Made by a program: the position numbers and the translations under genes. Positions 1 through 8,555 of a stretch of 64,000 nt of DNA are shown piece after piece. The notes under the pieces were generated by a model, which made no database searches, was not told the origin of the DNA, and was given only the letters and a program-made list of their open reading frames with translations. Position 1 is the first letter of the stretch; each line of letters begins with the position of its first letter. Source of the stretch: Pedobacter sp. MC2016-14 (GTDB lineage Bacteria; Bacteroidota; Bacteroidia; Sphingobacteriales; Sphingobacteriaceae); assembly GCF_020991475.1 (NCBI RefSeq), contig NZ_JAJMPA010000001.1:1-64000 (forward strand). The letters are read 5' to 3'.

Positions 1-68
1 TCAACGTTTCAATCTTTTTTTATCCGCCTCCCGACATCCGCCGTTTAGCTCCCTTTTTGTTGGGACTG

Positions 69-98
69 CAAAGGTAAGAATCTTTTTTAATCTGTCAA
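69..98 (-). promoter_or_regulatory. Leftward promoter, proximal; probable rRNA operon P2
   Basis: Read on the minus strand there is TTG (complement of 96-98), exactly 19 bases, then TACCTTTG (complement of 69-76). This is a perfect match to the Bacteroidota primary-sigma promoter TTG-N19-TAnnTTTG, and the -33 box extends to TTGAC. It drives transcription leftward out of the window. No open reading frame follows in the remaining 60 bases, which read like a structured untranslated leader. A second copy lies about 170 bases upstream. Tandem strong promoters without an ORF suggest an rRNA operon; this is inference because the gene lies outside the window. Confidence 0.65.
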
Positions 99-237
99 GC
101 TTTTTTTACTTTTTTATTTCCAGCGTTTTTAAACCCCTTCATAAATCAAAACCTCAACCCTTTCCTCTCTTTACACGCCTTTCAAATTACAACTTCTTTA
201 ACCCCTTTCACTATTTCCCTTCCTCCGAAGCGGGATG

Positions 238-267
238 CAAAAGTAGGAAAATTTATATACCCCGCAA
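238..267 (-). promoter_or_regulatory. Leftward promoter, distal; probable rRNA operon P1
   Basis: On the minus strand TTG (complement of 265-267) is followed by 19 bases and TACTTTTG (complement of 238-245), again a perfect TTG-N19-TAnnTTTG. The sequence after the -7 box (TGCATCCCGC) resembles the one after the proximal promoter (TGCAGTCCCA), so both start regions look related. The upstream side, about 246-345, is very A/T-rich and could act as an UP element. Same direction and same spacing as the promoter at 69-98. Confidence 0.6.
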
Positions 268-300
268 ACTAAATCTTAATTATATCACCGAAAATCACAT

Positions 301-591
301 AACAACATGATAAACAACCATAAAAAATTATTACCCCTCCAAAACAAATCAGCAACAACAAATGTTATGCGCCAATCGCACCCTTGCATTTAGTCAGAGC
401 TTGTTTACGATTCAGTACGCCAAGTTAGACTGCGAAGTATTCCTAACAGTATATAGTATACAGACTGATAACGGTATAAGTCAAATGATTACTTTGTATC
501 GTCCTCGATAGGCCATACAATTCATCACTGAACATAGGCTAGGCACCCATTGATAATAATCTTGGACTTACTACGCACTATACACATAAAT
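301..591. other. Non-coding stretch between promoters and first gene
   Basis: No convincing reading frame, RNA gene or repeat is visible here. The first 60 bases are A/T-rich and continue the upstream side of the leftward promoters. From about 365 to 590 base composition becomes more even, but all frames are interrupted. It may be decayed sequence or spacer. Confidence 0.4.
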
Positions 592-951
592 TTAATATTG
601 ACCAGTGGCCAGCATAACAAGTGTGCAAGCTTCCATTGGCTCTATTGCATTTTTTCTAAGCAAGGCTTTCAATTCATAATTTTCAGTACCGGGATTAAAA
701 ATAACTCGTTTAGGATTTGTCTTTAATATATAGTCGTAATATTGCTGTTGTAAGCCAGGGCCTATATATAAGGTAATCGTATGTATATCGGTATGGATTT
801 CTTCAGCCCCTTCAATTTCAACTCCCGCTACAGTACCTGATTTAATACCGACATTAATGATGGAATGTCCTTTTGCCTTAAGCATATTTGCGGCTTTGTA
901 GGCATAGCGTGTTGGATTTGGAGTGGCTCCTATGATTAATGTATTTTTCAT
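592..951 (-). CDS. CoA-binding domain protein
   Basis: Small protein of 119 residues with a single CoA_binding_2-type Rossmann fold. The N-terminus (MKNTLIIGATPNPTRYA) carries the nucleotide-binding loop, followed by alternating strands and helices; the conserved FNPGTEN segment lies near residue 90. Members of this family bind CoA or a nucleotide in the cytoplasm, but a physiological role is mostly unknown. The start at the ATG complementary to 949-951 is preferred because the Rossmann fold begins directly there; the longer frame adds ten residues without family character. It is followed on the same strand side by the FAD dehydrogenase gene, which is upstream in transcription order. Confidence 0.8.
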   Translation of the reverse strand: MKNTLIIGATPNPTRYAYKAANMLKAKGHSIINVGIKSGTVAGVEIEGAEEIHTDIHTITLYIGPGLQQQYYDYILKTNPKRVIFNPGTENYELKALLRKNAIEPMEACTLVMLATGQY

Positions 952-1003
952 GACAGTTGTTCTATCTATAACTAACAGCATTCAACCGCCGAAAGTTTTA
1001 AGA

Positions 1004-2545
1004 CTAATTGTACTTGAGCACTGCATTTGCACAGTTTATGCCATCGATAGCGGCAGAAACAATTCCCCCGGCATAACCAGCTCCCTCAGCACAAGGATAC
1101 AAGCCCTTAACCTGCGGATGCTGAAAAGTTTCTTTATCCCTGGGTATGCGCACGGGCGATGAACTTCTGCTTTCAACACCCACCAAAATCGCTTCATTGG
1201 TGTAATAACCTTTCATCTTTTTCCCAAATTCCGGAAGCGCATTGCTCAATGCAGAACTGACAAAATCTGGCAATGTATCTTTTAGCATTACACTTTTTGT
1301 ACCTGGCAGGTAAGAGTTCTTTGGTAAATCCGTCGACACCCTTCCTTCTACAAAATCTACCATTCGCTGCCCAGGTGCCACCAAATTACCACCGCCAAGT
1401 TTAAATGCCTGCTGTTCCAATTTTGCCTGAAATTCCATCATCCTCAATGGATCTTCACCTTTTACATCGTCAAGTGTAATTTGAACCACTGTACCGGAAT
1501 TAGCAAAAGGATTATTCCTCTTAGAGGGCGACCAGCCATTGACTACAATTTCATTATCGTGAGTTGCACAAGGCGCAATGATACCTCCCGGGCACATACA
1601 AAAAGAAAATACCCCCCTACTTCCCACCTGAGTTACCAAACTATAATAAGCTGGCGGCAAAAAATCACTCCGTATATCACAATGATATTGGGCAGCATCT
1701 ATAATTGCCTGTGGATGCTCTATTCTTACTCCTAAAGCAAAAGGCTTCGCTTCTACCAAGATGCTTTTCCTGTTCAGTAGTTCGTAAATATCACGCGCAG
1801 AATGTCCGGTAGCCAATATAACTGCATCAGCATGCAAATGTTCCTCTCCGTTTATAATTACGCCTTTTACCTCACCAAATTCAATAATTATATCTGTAAC
1901 TTTCTGATCAAACCTCACTTCGCCGCCAGCATTTAAAATACTTTCTCTAATGGCAGTTATAATATGTGGCAATTTATTAGTCCCTATATGCGGACGTGCG
2001 TCAATCAAAATATCAATATCTGCGCCATGTTGCACAAAAGTTTCCAGTACTTTATTAATGTCACCACGTTTATTAGATCTGGTAAATAATTTACCATCAG
2101 AGTATGTGCCTGCACCACCTTCTCCATAACAATAATTGGATTCTGTATTTACCAGGCCCTGCTTATTAATTGCTGCCAAATCTCTGCGCCGTTGTTTCAC
2201 ATCTTTTCCCCTCTCCAGTACAATCGGCTTCATCCCATTTTCAATACACTGAAGCGCGGCAAACAGACCAGCCGGACCAGCACCCACAATCAATACAGAT
2301 CTGGCAGCATTCACATTGGGATAATTCACTGTATATACATCAGGACTGGCCGCCTCATCTATAAAAGCCTTAACCTGCAGACGATAAATTACATTTCGCC
2401 CACGTGCGTCAATAGATCTTTTTAAGATTTTGTATCCTTTAATACGGGAGCTCTCGATATTTAAAGCCGCTGATAATTTTTCAATCAACACTCTTTCTTG
2501 CTCCTTCTCGCTGGGGGCGAGTTTAATTTCAACTTCTTTTTGCAT
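1004..2545 (-). CDS. FAD-dependent dehydrogenase (COG2509 type)
   Basis: A 513-residue flavoprotein of the uncharacterised FAD-dependent dehydrogenase family. After an N-terminal extension of about 80 residues comes the dinucleotide-binding motif GAGPAG (88-93), followed by ERGKDVKQRRRD and a GEGGAGTYSDGKL segment typical of the family. A second FAD contact, ATGHSARD, lies in the middle, and the C-terminus has GAGYAGGIVSAA. No signal peptide or membrane segment, so it is cytoplasmic. The substrate is not known for the family. On the complementary strand CAAAGGTA at 2577-2584 gives a TACCTTTG -7 box for this gene, though without a good -33 box. The gene for the CoA-binding protein lies 52 bases downstream and may be co-transcribed. 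Confidence 0.85.
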   Translation of the reverse strand: MQKEVEIKLAPSEKEQERVLIEKLSAALNIESSRIKGYKILKRSIDARGRNVIYRLQVKAFIDEAASPDVYTVNYPNVNAARSVLIVGAGPAGLFAALQCIENGMKPIVLERGKDVKQRRRDLAAINKQGLVNTESNYCYGEGGAGTYSDGKLFTRSNKRGDINKVLETFVQHGADIDILIDARPHIGTNKLPHIITAIRESILNAGGEVRFDQKVTDIIIEFGEVKGVIINGEEHLHADAVILATGHSARDIYELLNRKSILVEAKPFALGVRIEHPQAIIDAAQYHCDIRSDFLPPAYYSLVTQVGSRGVFSFCMCPGGIIAPCATHDNEIVVNGWSPSKRNNPFANSGTVVQITLDDVKGEDPLRMMEFQAKLEQQAFKLGGGNLVAPGQRMVDFVEGRVSTDLPKNSYLPGTKSVMLKDTLPDFVSSALSNALPEFGKKMKGYYTNEAILVGVESRSSSPVRIPRDKETFQHPQVKGLYPCAEGAGYAGGIVSAAIDGINCANAVLKYN

Positions 2546-2640
2546 ACAATAATCAGGTTTTTATCCTGAAACCACACAAAGGTACAAATGTAAGACCAAC
2601 AAATCTAACGAGATGTATATGCAAAATGAAGATATGGCAT

Positions 2641-2675
2641 GATCTCTGTGATGAATAACACTTAATACAGAGATC
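2641..2675. repeat. Perfect 9-bp inverted repeat between divergent genes
   Basis: GATCTCTGT at 2641-2649 is matched by ACAGAGATC at 2667-2675, with 17 bases between. It sits 20 bases in front of the ompA-like gene at 2696, in the space between two divergent genes. The spacing would suit a dimeric regulator; as an RNA hairpin it lacks a following U-run. Function is not shown. Confidence 0.55.
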
Positions 2676-2695
2676 TTATTTAAATAAAAGAGGTT

Positions 2696-3553
2696 ATGAA
2701 ATTATCAATTTTTCCAGTAGCTGCATTAGTTGTAATATGGATGTCGCAAGGCTGTGTCAGTACTAAGAAGTACAAAGATTTGCAAGCAAATTACGATTCC
2801 TTGCAATCACAAAAGAATGAACTTAACAAACAATTTCAGACGGGTCAACAAGGCCTGGCGGGAACAACCAGCAGGGTAAAAAGTCTGGAAGAACAGCTTG
2901 CCGCAGAACGCTCTAACGTTACCGCACTACAAGCCGCTCTTGATAAATGTCTTACCTCTACCGGCCAGGGAAATGTAAATATTTCAAAACTGGTAGACGA
3001 GATCAATACATCCAATAAATATATCCAGCATTTGGTCAATACCAAAAATAAAAGTGACTCACTTAACTTAGTGCTTACCAACAACCTCACACGCTCTTTG
3101 AGCAGAGAAGAGATGGGTGATGTAAATGTACAGGTTTTAAAAGGTGTAGTATATATATCGCTTTCGGACAACATGCTTTACAAATCCGGAAGTTATGAGA
3201 TTTCCGACAAAGCTGGCGCAACACTTTCTAAAATTGCAAAGATCATTACAGATTATAAAGATTACGACGTATTAATTGAAGGTAATACAGATGCTGTTCC
3301 GATCACACTGCCTAATATTAGAAATAACTGGGACTTAAGCGCATTAAGGGCATCATCAGTGGTTCAGGTTTTACAAAAAACATATGGAGTAGATCCTAAA
3401 AGATTAACTGCGGGAGGTCGCGGCGAATACAACCCTATTGCTGATAATAGCACCGATGCAGGTAAGACTAAAAACAGACGTACGCAAATTATTATTACAC
3501 CAAAACTTGATCAGTTCATGGATTTAATTGGCAAAGCACCTGAACAAAAATAG
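2696..3553 (+). CDS. OmpA family lipoprotein
   Basis: A 285-residue outer-membrane lipoprotein. The leader ends in a lipobox with the lipidated cysteine at residue 20 (SQGC). Residues about 22-100 are polar and heptad-like (LQANYDSLQSQKNELNKQ), consistent with a coiled coil. Residues about 145-275 form the OmpA C-terminal peptidoglycan-binding domain, with IEGNTDAVP and NNWDLSALRASSVV as the diagnostic helix. It probably links the outer membrane to the cell wall. A Shine-Dalgarno-like AGAGGTT lies just before the ATG, and a clear terminator follows. It is a single-gene unit. Confidence 0.88.
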   Translation: MKLSIFPVAALVVIWMSQGCVSTKKYKDLQANYDSLQSQKNELNKQFQTGQQGLAGTTSRVKSLEEQLAAERSNVTALQAALDKCLTSTGQGNVNISKLVDEINTSNKYIQHLVNTKNKSDSLNLVLTNNLTRSLSREEMGDVNVQVLKGVVYISLSDNMLYKSGSYEISDKAGATLSKIAKIITDYKDYDVLIEGNTDAVPITLPNIRNNWDLSALRASSVVQVLQKTYGVDPKRLTAGGRGEYNPIADNSTDAGKTKNRRTQIIITPKLDQFMDLIGKAPEQK

Positions 3554-3572
3554 TAGCAAAATTCAGTATAGA

Positions 3573-3612
3573 AAGCGGGATTGCCCTTAAGAAGACGCAT
3601 CCCGCTTTTTCC
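3573..3612 (+). terminator. Rho-independent terminator after the OmpA gene
   Basis: AAGCGGGAT (3573-3581) pairs with ATCCCGCTT (3599-3607), loop of 17 bases, followed by TTTTTCC. The stem is perfect and GC-rich. It lies 20 bases after the ompA-like stop codon. Confidence 0.85.
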
Positions 3613-3633
3613 TTTTCTATGCTCAAGCAAAAG

Positions 3634-4107
3634 CTATTTGCACTTTATCTCGTCAAAAACAAACCTCACTTGCCTAAAATCTATTGGTTTATCCTTTGCA
3701 AAGAAAGACTTGCCTAAATAAGTTTCAATTTGCCCTACTCCTAATATAAGTCTCCCATCCTTCTTTAAAAATGCAAGGGGATTTTTATACACAGTTGGAT
3801 TTGAAAATCCAATTTTAAAAGTATAATCTGCAAATAAAGTGTCTCCACTAAATTGACCTATAAGTTGTCCATCATTTTTTGCCTTTTCCAAAAATTTTAT
3901 CATCAAGTTACCAGTAACTTTACCGCTTTTAAGGTAATTGAGCTTAAGATATGCTGTATCTGGATGATCTACAGCCATTAAACAAGTTACGTTTGTAACC
4001 GAATCCATTTTTACAACCTCCTTTTTATTCGTACGCCCATTATTTTGATTACATGCCGCAATAAACAAGACAGCAAAGGTCAAAAGGTAAAAAGTATTTT
4101 TTCTCAT
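3634..4107 (-). CDS. Hypothetical lipoprotein
   Basis: A 157-residue secreted protein that I do not recognise. The leader MRKNTFYLLTFAVLF ends in a lipobox with cysteine at residue 19 (IAAC). The mature part has repeated beta-strand-like segments (YLKLNYLKSGKVTGNLMI, GDTLFADYTFKI) and conserved-looking glycines, resembling the many small Bacteroidota lipoproteins that fold as beta-barrels or sandwiches. The ATG complementary to 4105-4107 is chosen because it starts the lipoprotein leader; the longer frame would place 21 charged and hydrophobic residues in front of it. It converges with the OmpA gene, with the terminator between them. Confidence 0.6.
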   Translation of the reverse strand: MRKNTFYLLTFAVLFIAACNQNNGRTNKKEVVKMDSVTNVTCLMAVDHPDTAYLKLNYLKSGKVTGNLMIKFLEKAKNDGQLIGQFSGDTLFADYTFKIGFSNPTVYKNPLAFLKKDGRLILGVGQIETYLGKSFFAKDKPIDFRQVRFVFDEIKCK

Positions 4108-4227
4108 TGGATTAATTTTATTTTTAATGAATTCGAAGTAACGCCATATTATAACAAGATACAATAACAAAGCTATAATTTAGCTTGTTGGTTTACAAAC
4201 GATATATTTGTTATATATTTCTATATT

Positions 4228-4410
4228 ATGATTAGATTAAACGGCGATACTCCTTCGAGCATTTTACAAAACATAAAAAAAGGAGATATGGTGACAGATA
4301 CGTTTAGTAAAACAGGCTTGGTAGAAAGCATCGAAATTACCGACGATGGTTTAAACAAGTTTTATTCTTACTTTTTAGTAACCGGAAGAACAATTACGAT
4401 TAAAAGATAA
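4228..4410 (+). CDS. Small hypothetical protein, 60 residues
   Basis: A short frame starting MIRLNGDTPSSILQNIKKGD, basic at the C-terminus (TGRTITIKR). The pattern of short strands (DMVTDTF, LVESIEI, YYSYFLV-like) suggests a small beta fold. TATATTTG at 4203-4210 fits a -7 promoter box and would place the transcript start about ten bases before the ATG, but no TTG lies at the expected distance. It stands alone between a convergent-oriented lipoprotein gene and lemA. I cannot name a family. Confidence 0.45.
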   Translation: MIRLNGDTPSSILQNIKKGDMVTDTFSKTGLVESIEITDDGLNKFYSYFLVTGRTITIKR

Positions 4411-4621
4411 TGGGTGTTTACATTAGCTGTCATAATGCCATGTTTTTAATTTAAACCTGATGCTATTGTCGGTTATTATATCCATTCACCATCTTTTTAA
4501 GCAGATCTGTAACAAGGGTACGAAATTTGATCTCTAAATTAAAAATGAAACCATTGTAGTTTTTCAAACAGCGGAATGAAAAGCAAGATGGCTTCCTTAC
4601 AAAAGACAAAAAATTAAACAG

Positions 4622-5203
4622 ATGAAAAAAATAGTATTATCAATTATCGCACTTTTTGCAGTACCTATCATCTTTAGTAGTTGCGGATACAATAGCATGG
4701 TGCAACTGGATGAAGACGTTAAAACAAAATGGAATCAGGTCGAGACTCAGTACCAACGCCGTTCCGATCTTATTCCTAATTTAGTAAGCACAGTTAAAGG
4801 TGCAGCAAAATTTGAACAGAATACGTTGACTGCAGTTGTTGAAGCTAGAGCAAAAGCAAGCCAGATTACAGTAGATCCTAACAAGTTAACTGCAGAGAAT
4901 ATTGAGAAATTCCAAGCTGCTCAGGGTCAGGTAGGACAGGCTTTAAGCCGCTTAATGGTCTTAACTGAAAATTACCCGGAGTTGAAAGCTACCCAACAGT
5001 TCAGTGACCTTTCTGCACAATTGGAAGGTACTGAAAACAGAATTGCAGTAGCCCGTAAAGATTTCAATGAATCCGTGCAAGTATATAACACAAAAGTAAG
5101 GTCGTTCCCAAATAACCTTACTGCAGGGATGTTTGGATTTGCCCCTAAAACAGGATTTAAAGCTGAAGCAGGCGCAGAAAAAGCGCCTACAGTTGCTTTC
5201 TAG
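4622..5203 (+). CDS. LemA family lipoprotein
   Basis: A 193-residue LemA protein. The hydrophobic leader ends at cysteine 21 (FSSC), so it is probably a lipoprotein rather than a simple membrane-anchored LemA. The family signature is present: KWNQVETQYQRRSDLIPNLV and AVVEARAKA near the N-terminus, then long alpha-helices with LTENYPELKA and GTENRIAVARKDFN, which form the helical bundle. Molecular function of LemA is not settled. It is first in a run with two TPM-domain genes, an association seen in many bacteria and thought to reflect a common envelope role. Confidence 0.9.
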   Translation: MKKIVLSIIALFAVPIIFSSCGYNSMVQLDEDVKTKWNQVETQYQRRSDLIPNLVSTVKGAAKFEQNTLTAVVEARAKASQITVDPNKLTAENIEKFQAAQGQVGQALSRLMVLTENYPELKATQQFSDLSAQLEGTENRIAVARKDFNESVQVYNTKVRSFPNNLTAGMFGFAPKTGFKAEAGAEKAPTVAF

Positions 5204-5222
5204 AGATTAATTATTTAAAGCT

Positions 5223-5257
5223 AAGGGTAATGTGTGTTTATTCACAACATTACCCTT
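5223..5257 (+). terminator. Intra-operon hairpin between lemA and the TPM gene
   Basis: AAGGGTAATGT (5223-5233) pairs perfectly with ACATTACCCTT (5247-5257), and GTG/CAC extends the stem with one bulged base. The tail TATTATTCATA is only moderately U-rich. It lies 20 bases after the lemA stop, so it could lower expression of the downstream genes or protect the lemA transcript end. Confidence 0.6.
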
Positions 5258-5271
5258 TATTATTCATATAC

Positions 5272-5718
5272 ATGGCACTTTTTAACGAACAGGAACAGGA
5301 GCTAATTGCTGCTGCTATTGCAGATGCAGAAAAATTAACATCAGGCGAAATCAGAATTGCAATAGATAAATATTGCGAAGGCGAGGCTCTTGAAAAGGCA
5401 GCTGCCTATTTCGCGAAACTGGGCATGGAAAAAACTAAGAACCGTAACGGTGTTTTAATATATCTTGCTTACGAAGATCATAAATTTGCGGTTATTGGCG
5501 ATTATGGAATTAACAAAGTAGTTCCTGATGATTTTTGGGAAACCACAAGAACTGCCATGCAAGCACATTTTACTGGAGGAAATTTAGCCGGCGGAATTAT
5601 TGCAGGAATTACACTCGCAGGTGAAAAGCTAGCCATGTTCTTTCCTTACCAAAATGGAGATATCAATGAACTTCCAAATGATATCGTCTATATGGATCAA
5701 AATCAAATTACTTCCTGA
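5272..5718 (+). CDS. TPM domain protein, cytoplasmic form
   Basis: A 148-residue protein consisting of one TPM domain (TPM_phosphatase, YgcG-like). The family pattern is visible in LTSGEIRIAI near the start and NRNGVLIYLAYEDHKFAVIGD in the middle, followed by a helix ending in AGGIIAGITLAGEKLA. There is no signal peptide. The start at 5272 (MALFNEQ) is chosen because the longer frame from 5230 would begin inside the hairpin at 5223-5257 and gives an unlikely leader. The stop overlaps the ATG of the next TPM gene by one base, indicating translational coupling. Confidence 0.82.
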   Translation: MALFNEQEQELIAAAIADAEKLTSGEIRIAIDKYCEGEALEKAAAYFAKLGMEKTKNRNGVLIYLAYEDHKFAVIGDYGINKVVPDDFWETTRTAMQAHFTGGNLAGGIIAGITLAGEKLAMFFPYQNGDINELPNDIVYMDQNQITS

Positions 5719-6482
5719 TGAAGAGAATCTTAATTGCTTTTTTATTAGCTACTGCCAGCCTGTTCTCTTTTGCCCAGGAATTTCCCGCAAAACCAGACAA
5801 ATTGGTTAATGATTATACTGGTACACTTACTACAGATCAACTACAGCAGCTGGAATCAAAACTAGTGGCTTTTGACGACTCAACTTCTATACAGATTGCA
5901 ATTGCGATCGTTAAATCTGTAGGGGAGTATGACATCAATGAATATACGCTTGAACTTGGACGTAAATGGGGTGTAGGCTCTAAAAAAAATACGGGAATGA
6001 TGATCGTTGTCGCCCTCGGCGACCGCAAAATTTCTTTACAAACTGGCTATGGCCTGGAAGGTGCGATGCCGGATGTTTATACCAAACGAATTATTGAAAA
6101 TGATATTAAGCCCTATTTTAAAGCAGGTGATTATTATAGCGGACTTGAATCAGGCACCAATGCGATTATTAAATACACTAAGGGCGAATATAAAAATGAT
6201 ACACCAAAACGTAAGAAAAGTGGTGGTGCTCCAAGCGCACTTATATTAATTGTAATTATTATCGCTATTATTATCTTGATTAGAAAAGGCGGTGGCGGCG
6301 GTGGAAGTCAGGTTATTGGCGGTCGTGGCGGTGCAGATGGTTTTTTCCTGGGCATGCTACTTGGTAGTCTCGGCGGCAGAAGCTCTGGCGGAAGTTTTGG
6401 TGGCGGAGGCAGTAGCGGAGGAGGCTTTGGTGGATTTGGCGGAGGTAGTTTTGGTGGCGGAGGTAGTAGTGGAAGCTGGTAA
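5718..6482 (+). CDS. TPM domain protein with membrane anchor and Gly-rich tail
   Basis: A 254-residue secreted TPM protein of the YgcG type. A signal peptide (cleavage likely after SFA, residue 19) precedes the TPM domain at about 25-155, with TGTLT, VKSVGEYDINEYTLEL and NTGMMIVVALGDRKISLQ. A transmembrane helix spans about 171-188, and the remaining 65 residues are low-complexity glycine/serine with phenylalanine, ending GGSSGSW. Such tails are usual in the family. The domain would lie in the periplasm and the tail in the cytoplasm. It is coupled to the preceding TPM gene by TGATG. Confidence 0.88.
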   Translation: MKRILIAFLLATASLFSFAQEFPAKPDKLVNDYTGTLTTDQLQQLESKLVAFDDSTSIQIAIAIVKSVGEYDINEYTLELGRKWGVGSKKNTGMMIVVALGDRKISLQTGYGLEGAMPDVYTKRIIENDIKPYFKAGDYYSGLESGTNAIIKYTKGEYKNDTPKRKKSGGAPSALILIVIIIAIIILIRKGGGGGGSQVIGGRGGADGFFLGMLLGSLGGRSSGGSFGGGGSSGGGFGGFGGGSFGGGGSSGSW

Positions 6483-6489
6483 TACATAT

Positions 6490-7038
6490 ATGAAAATAGA
6501 AAAATGGGAAAAGATTTCATCAAAATATTTGGTGAAGGAAAAATGGGCTACCTTGAGAGTTGATACCTGTAAATTGCAAAATGGAACCGTAAAAGATGAC
6601 TATTATGTTCTGGAATATCCAGATTGGGCTAATGCAGTAGCACTTACAGCAGACAATAAGATTATAATGGTTACGCAATACCGCCATGGGGCTGATATTA
6701 TATCATTAGAAATCCCTGGTGGGGTGATAGAGTCTGGAGAAGATCCTGCTACAGGTGTAAAACGAGAACTGTTAGAGGAAACCGGCTATTCTTTTGACAC
6801 TTGTGAACTTATCGCTACTTTGTATCCCAACCCTGCAACTTCAACAAATCGCACTTTCACTTACCTTCTTACCGGCGGAGTAAAAACTCATGAGCAGCAC
6901 CTGGATGAACATGAAATAATTAATGTAGAAGAGTATAGTATTGCTGAGGTTAAGCAATTGCTTGCCGAAAATAAAATAGACCAGGCACTTCATACTGCTG
7001 CATTATTTTACGGCCTATTGAAAGTTGATGCCCTTTAG
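6490..7038 (+). CDS. NUDIX hydrolase
   Basis: A 182-residue cytoplasmic pyrophosphohydrolase of the ADP-ribose/NDP-sugar type. The NUDIX box is complete at about 78-100: G-V-IESGE, then RELLEETGY, giving the GX5EX7REUXEEXGU pattern with the metal-binding glutamates. The exact substrate cannot be read from the sequence. The ATG at 6490 is preferred: an open frame extends back to 6292 but only because it runs out of frame through the glycine-rich end of the preceding gene, which encodes a biased alanine/valine string. It lies seven bases after the TPM gene and probably ends that operon. It converges on dnaA with only four bases between the stops. Confidence 0.88.
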   Translation: MKIEKWEKISSKYLVKEKWATLRVDTCKLQNGTVKDDYYVLEYPDWANAVALTADNKIIMVTQYRHGADIISLEIPGGVIESGEDPATGVKRELLEETGYSFDTCELIATLYPNPATSTNRTFTYLLTGGVKTHEQHLDEHEIINVEEYSIAEVKQLLAENKIDQALHTAALFYGLLKVDAL

Positions 7039-7042
7039 TGCA

Positions 7043-8473
7043 TCAACTCATTTTTAATTTCTTTTGGATATCATGAACGTATCCTTTGAATTTTTTGTCT
7101 GTATCAATTAAATCCTCTACAGTTTGGCAGGCATAAATAACCGTAGAGTGATCTCTGCCTCCAAAAAAAGCACCAATTGTCTTTAGTGATGACTTGGTAT
7201 GACTTTTAGAAAGGTACATTGAAATCTGCCGGGCCTGCACAATTTCACGCTTCCGGGTCGGTGATTTCACCATATCAACAGGAACTTCAAAGTATTCACA
7301 GACTAGCTTTTGAATGTACTCCATGGAAATTTCCCTTGTCGTATTTTTTATAAAATTAGTAAGCATTTGTCTGGCCAGGTCCAGATCTATATCTTTCTTA
7401 TTTAACGTAGACTGCGCCAAAAGTGACACCATCGCTCCCTCCAGTTCCCGGATGTTGTTGTTAATATTATTTGCTACATACTCCACAACTTCGGCCGGAA
7501 GCTCTATCCCGTCTGCATACATCTTCATTTTTAGTATAGCAATTCGGGTTTCCAAATCAGGAACTTGCAAATCAGCAGATAATCCCCATTTAAATCTGCT
7601 GAGCAAACGCTCTTCTAAACCTGCCAAATCTTTTGGTGCTTTATCAGAGGTAAGAATTACTTGTTTTCCTGATTGATGTAAATGATTGAAAATATGAAAA
7701 AAGATATCTTGAGTTTTTTCTTTGCCTGAAAAATTATGCACATCATCCATAATAATTACATCCATGGCCTGGTAAAAATTCACAAAGTCGTTAATCGTAT
7801 TATTCTTCAAAGAATCTACAAACTGTTGGCAAAACTTCTCGCAGGAAACATAGATAACCAGTTTATCCGGCATATTATTTTTTATTTCATTCCCGATGGC
7901 CTGTGCCAGGTGAGTTTTACCTAAACCTACTCCACCATAAATCAGAAGTGGATTAAAGGAGGTTCCTCCCGGTTTTGCTGCAACTGCATATCCCGCAGAC
8001 CGTGCAAGTCGATTGCAATCTCCCTCTATATAATTATCAAAAGTATAATTTGAATTGAGTTGAGGATCAACATTCAATTTCTTTAAGCCTGGAATAATGA
8101 AAGGATTTTTTATATCCTTATTAATAGACACAGGAATAGGCATAGTTTGTGTTTTTGCTGCTGAGCCGTTACCATTACTAGGTATATTGGTTGTATAAGG
8201 TGTTCCACTACCCGATGATTTGTCTACTACAATATTGTATTCCAACCTACCAGACTCTCCCAATTGGTTTTTAACAGTCTTTCGGAGCAAACTAACATAG
8301 TGTTCCTCAAGCCATTCATAAAAAAACAAACTTGGCACTTGTATCGTTAAAACACTACCATCCAATTTCAATGCTGATATGGGTTCAAACCAGGTTTTAA
8401 AACTTTGGCCTGGGATATTATCTTTAATAATTTGGAGGCAATTATTCCATACTTCAATACAAGTTTTTTCCAT
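7043..8473 (-). CDS. dnaA: Chromosomal replication initiator DnaA
   Basis: A 476-residue DnaA with all four domains. Domain I starts at CIEVWNNCLQIIKDNI; domain II is a short serine/glycine-rich linker around 85-115; the AAA+ domain III has Walker A GGVGLGKT (180-187), Walker B VIIMDDVHNF and sensor/Arg-finger segment LSRFKWGL; domain IV ends with the DNA-binding signature GGRDHSTVIYA. It binds DnaA boxes and opens the origin. Two DnaA-box-like nonamers lie in its upstream region, which suits autoregulation. The stop is four bases from that of the convergent NUDIX gene. Confidence 0.97.
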   Translation of the reverse strand: MEKTCIEVWNNCLQIIKDNIPGQSFKTWFEPISALKLDGSVLTIQVPSLFFYEWLEEHYVSLLRKTVKNQLGESGRLEYNIVVDKSSGSGTPYTTNIPSNGNGSAAKTQTMPIPVSINKDIKNPFIIPGLKKLNVDPQLNSNYTFDNYIEGDCNRLARSAGYAVAAKPGGTSFNPLLIYGGVGLGKTHLAQAIGNEIKNNMPDKLVIYVSCEKFCQQFVDSLKNNTINDFVNFYQAMDVIIMDDVHNFSGKEKTQDIFFHIFNHLHQSGKQVILTSDKAPKDLAGLEERLLSRFKWGLSADLQVPDLETRIAILKMKMYADGIELPAEVVEYVANNINNNIRELEGAMVSLLAQSTLNKKDIDLDLARQMLTNFIKNTTREISMEYIQKLVCEYFEVPVDMVKSPTRKREIVQARQISMYLSKSHTKSSLKTIGAFFGGRDHSTVIYACQTVEDLIDTDKKFKGYVHDIQKKLKMS

Positions 8474-8555
8474 TAGTTTATATCAATTGTTTGGTTTAAG
8501 CGTACAAAATGGGCATTGGGGAAAAACCATTTTGAGAGATCGAATATTGAAAAAA

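Noticed and set aside
6292..6489. N-terminal extension of the NUDIX protein
   Set aside because: This part is an out-of-frame reading of the Gly-rich repeat and produces a biased Ala/Val string; the NUDIX domain starts at the ATG at 6490.
6308..6523. Proline-rich minus-strand frame
   Set aside because: It is the antisense of the glycine-rich tail of the TPM protein; GGN codons read backwards give proline. No independent start signals.
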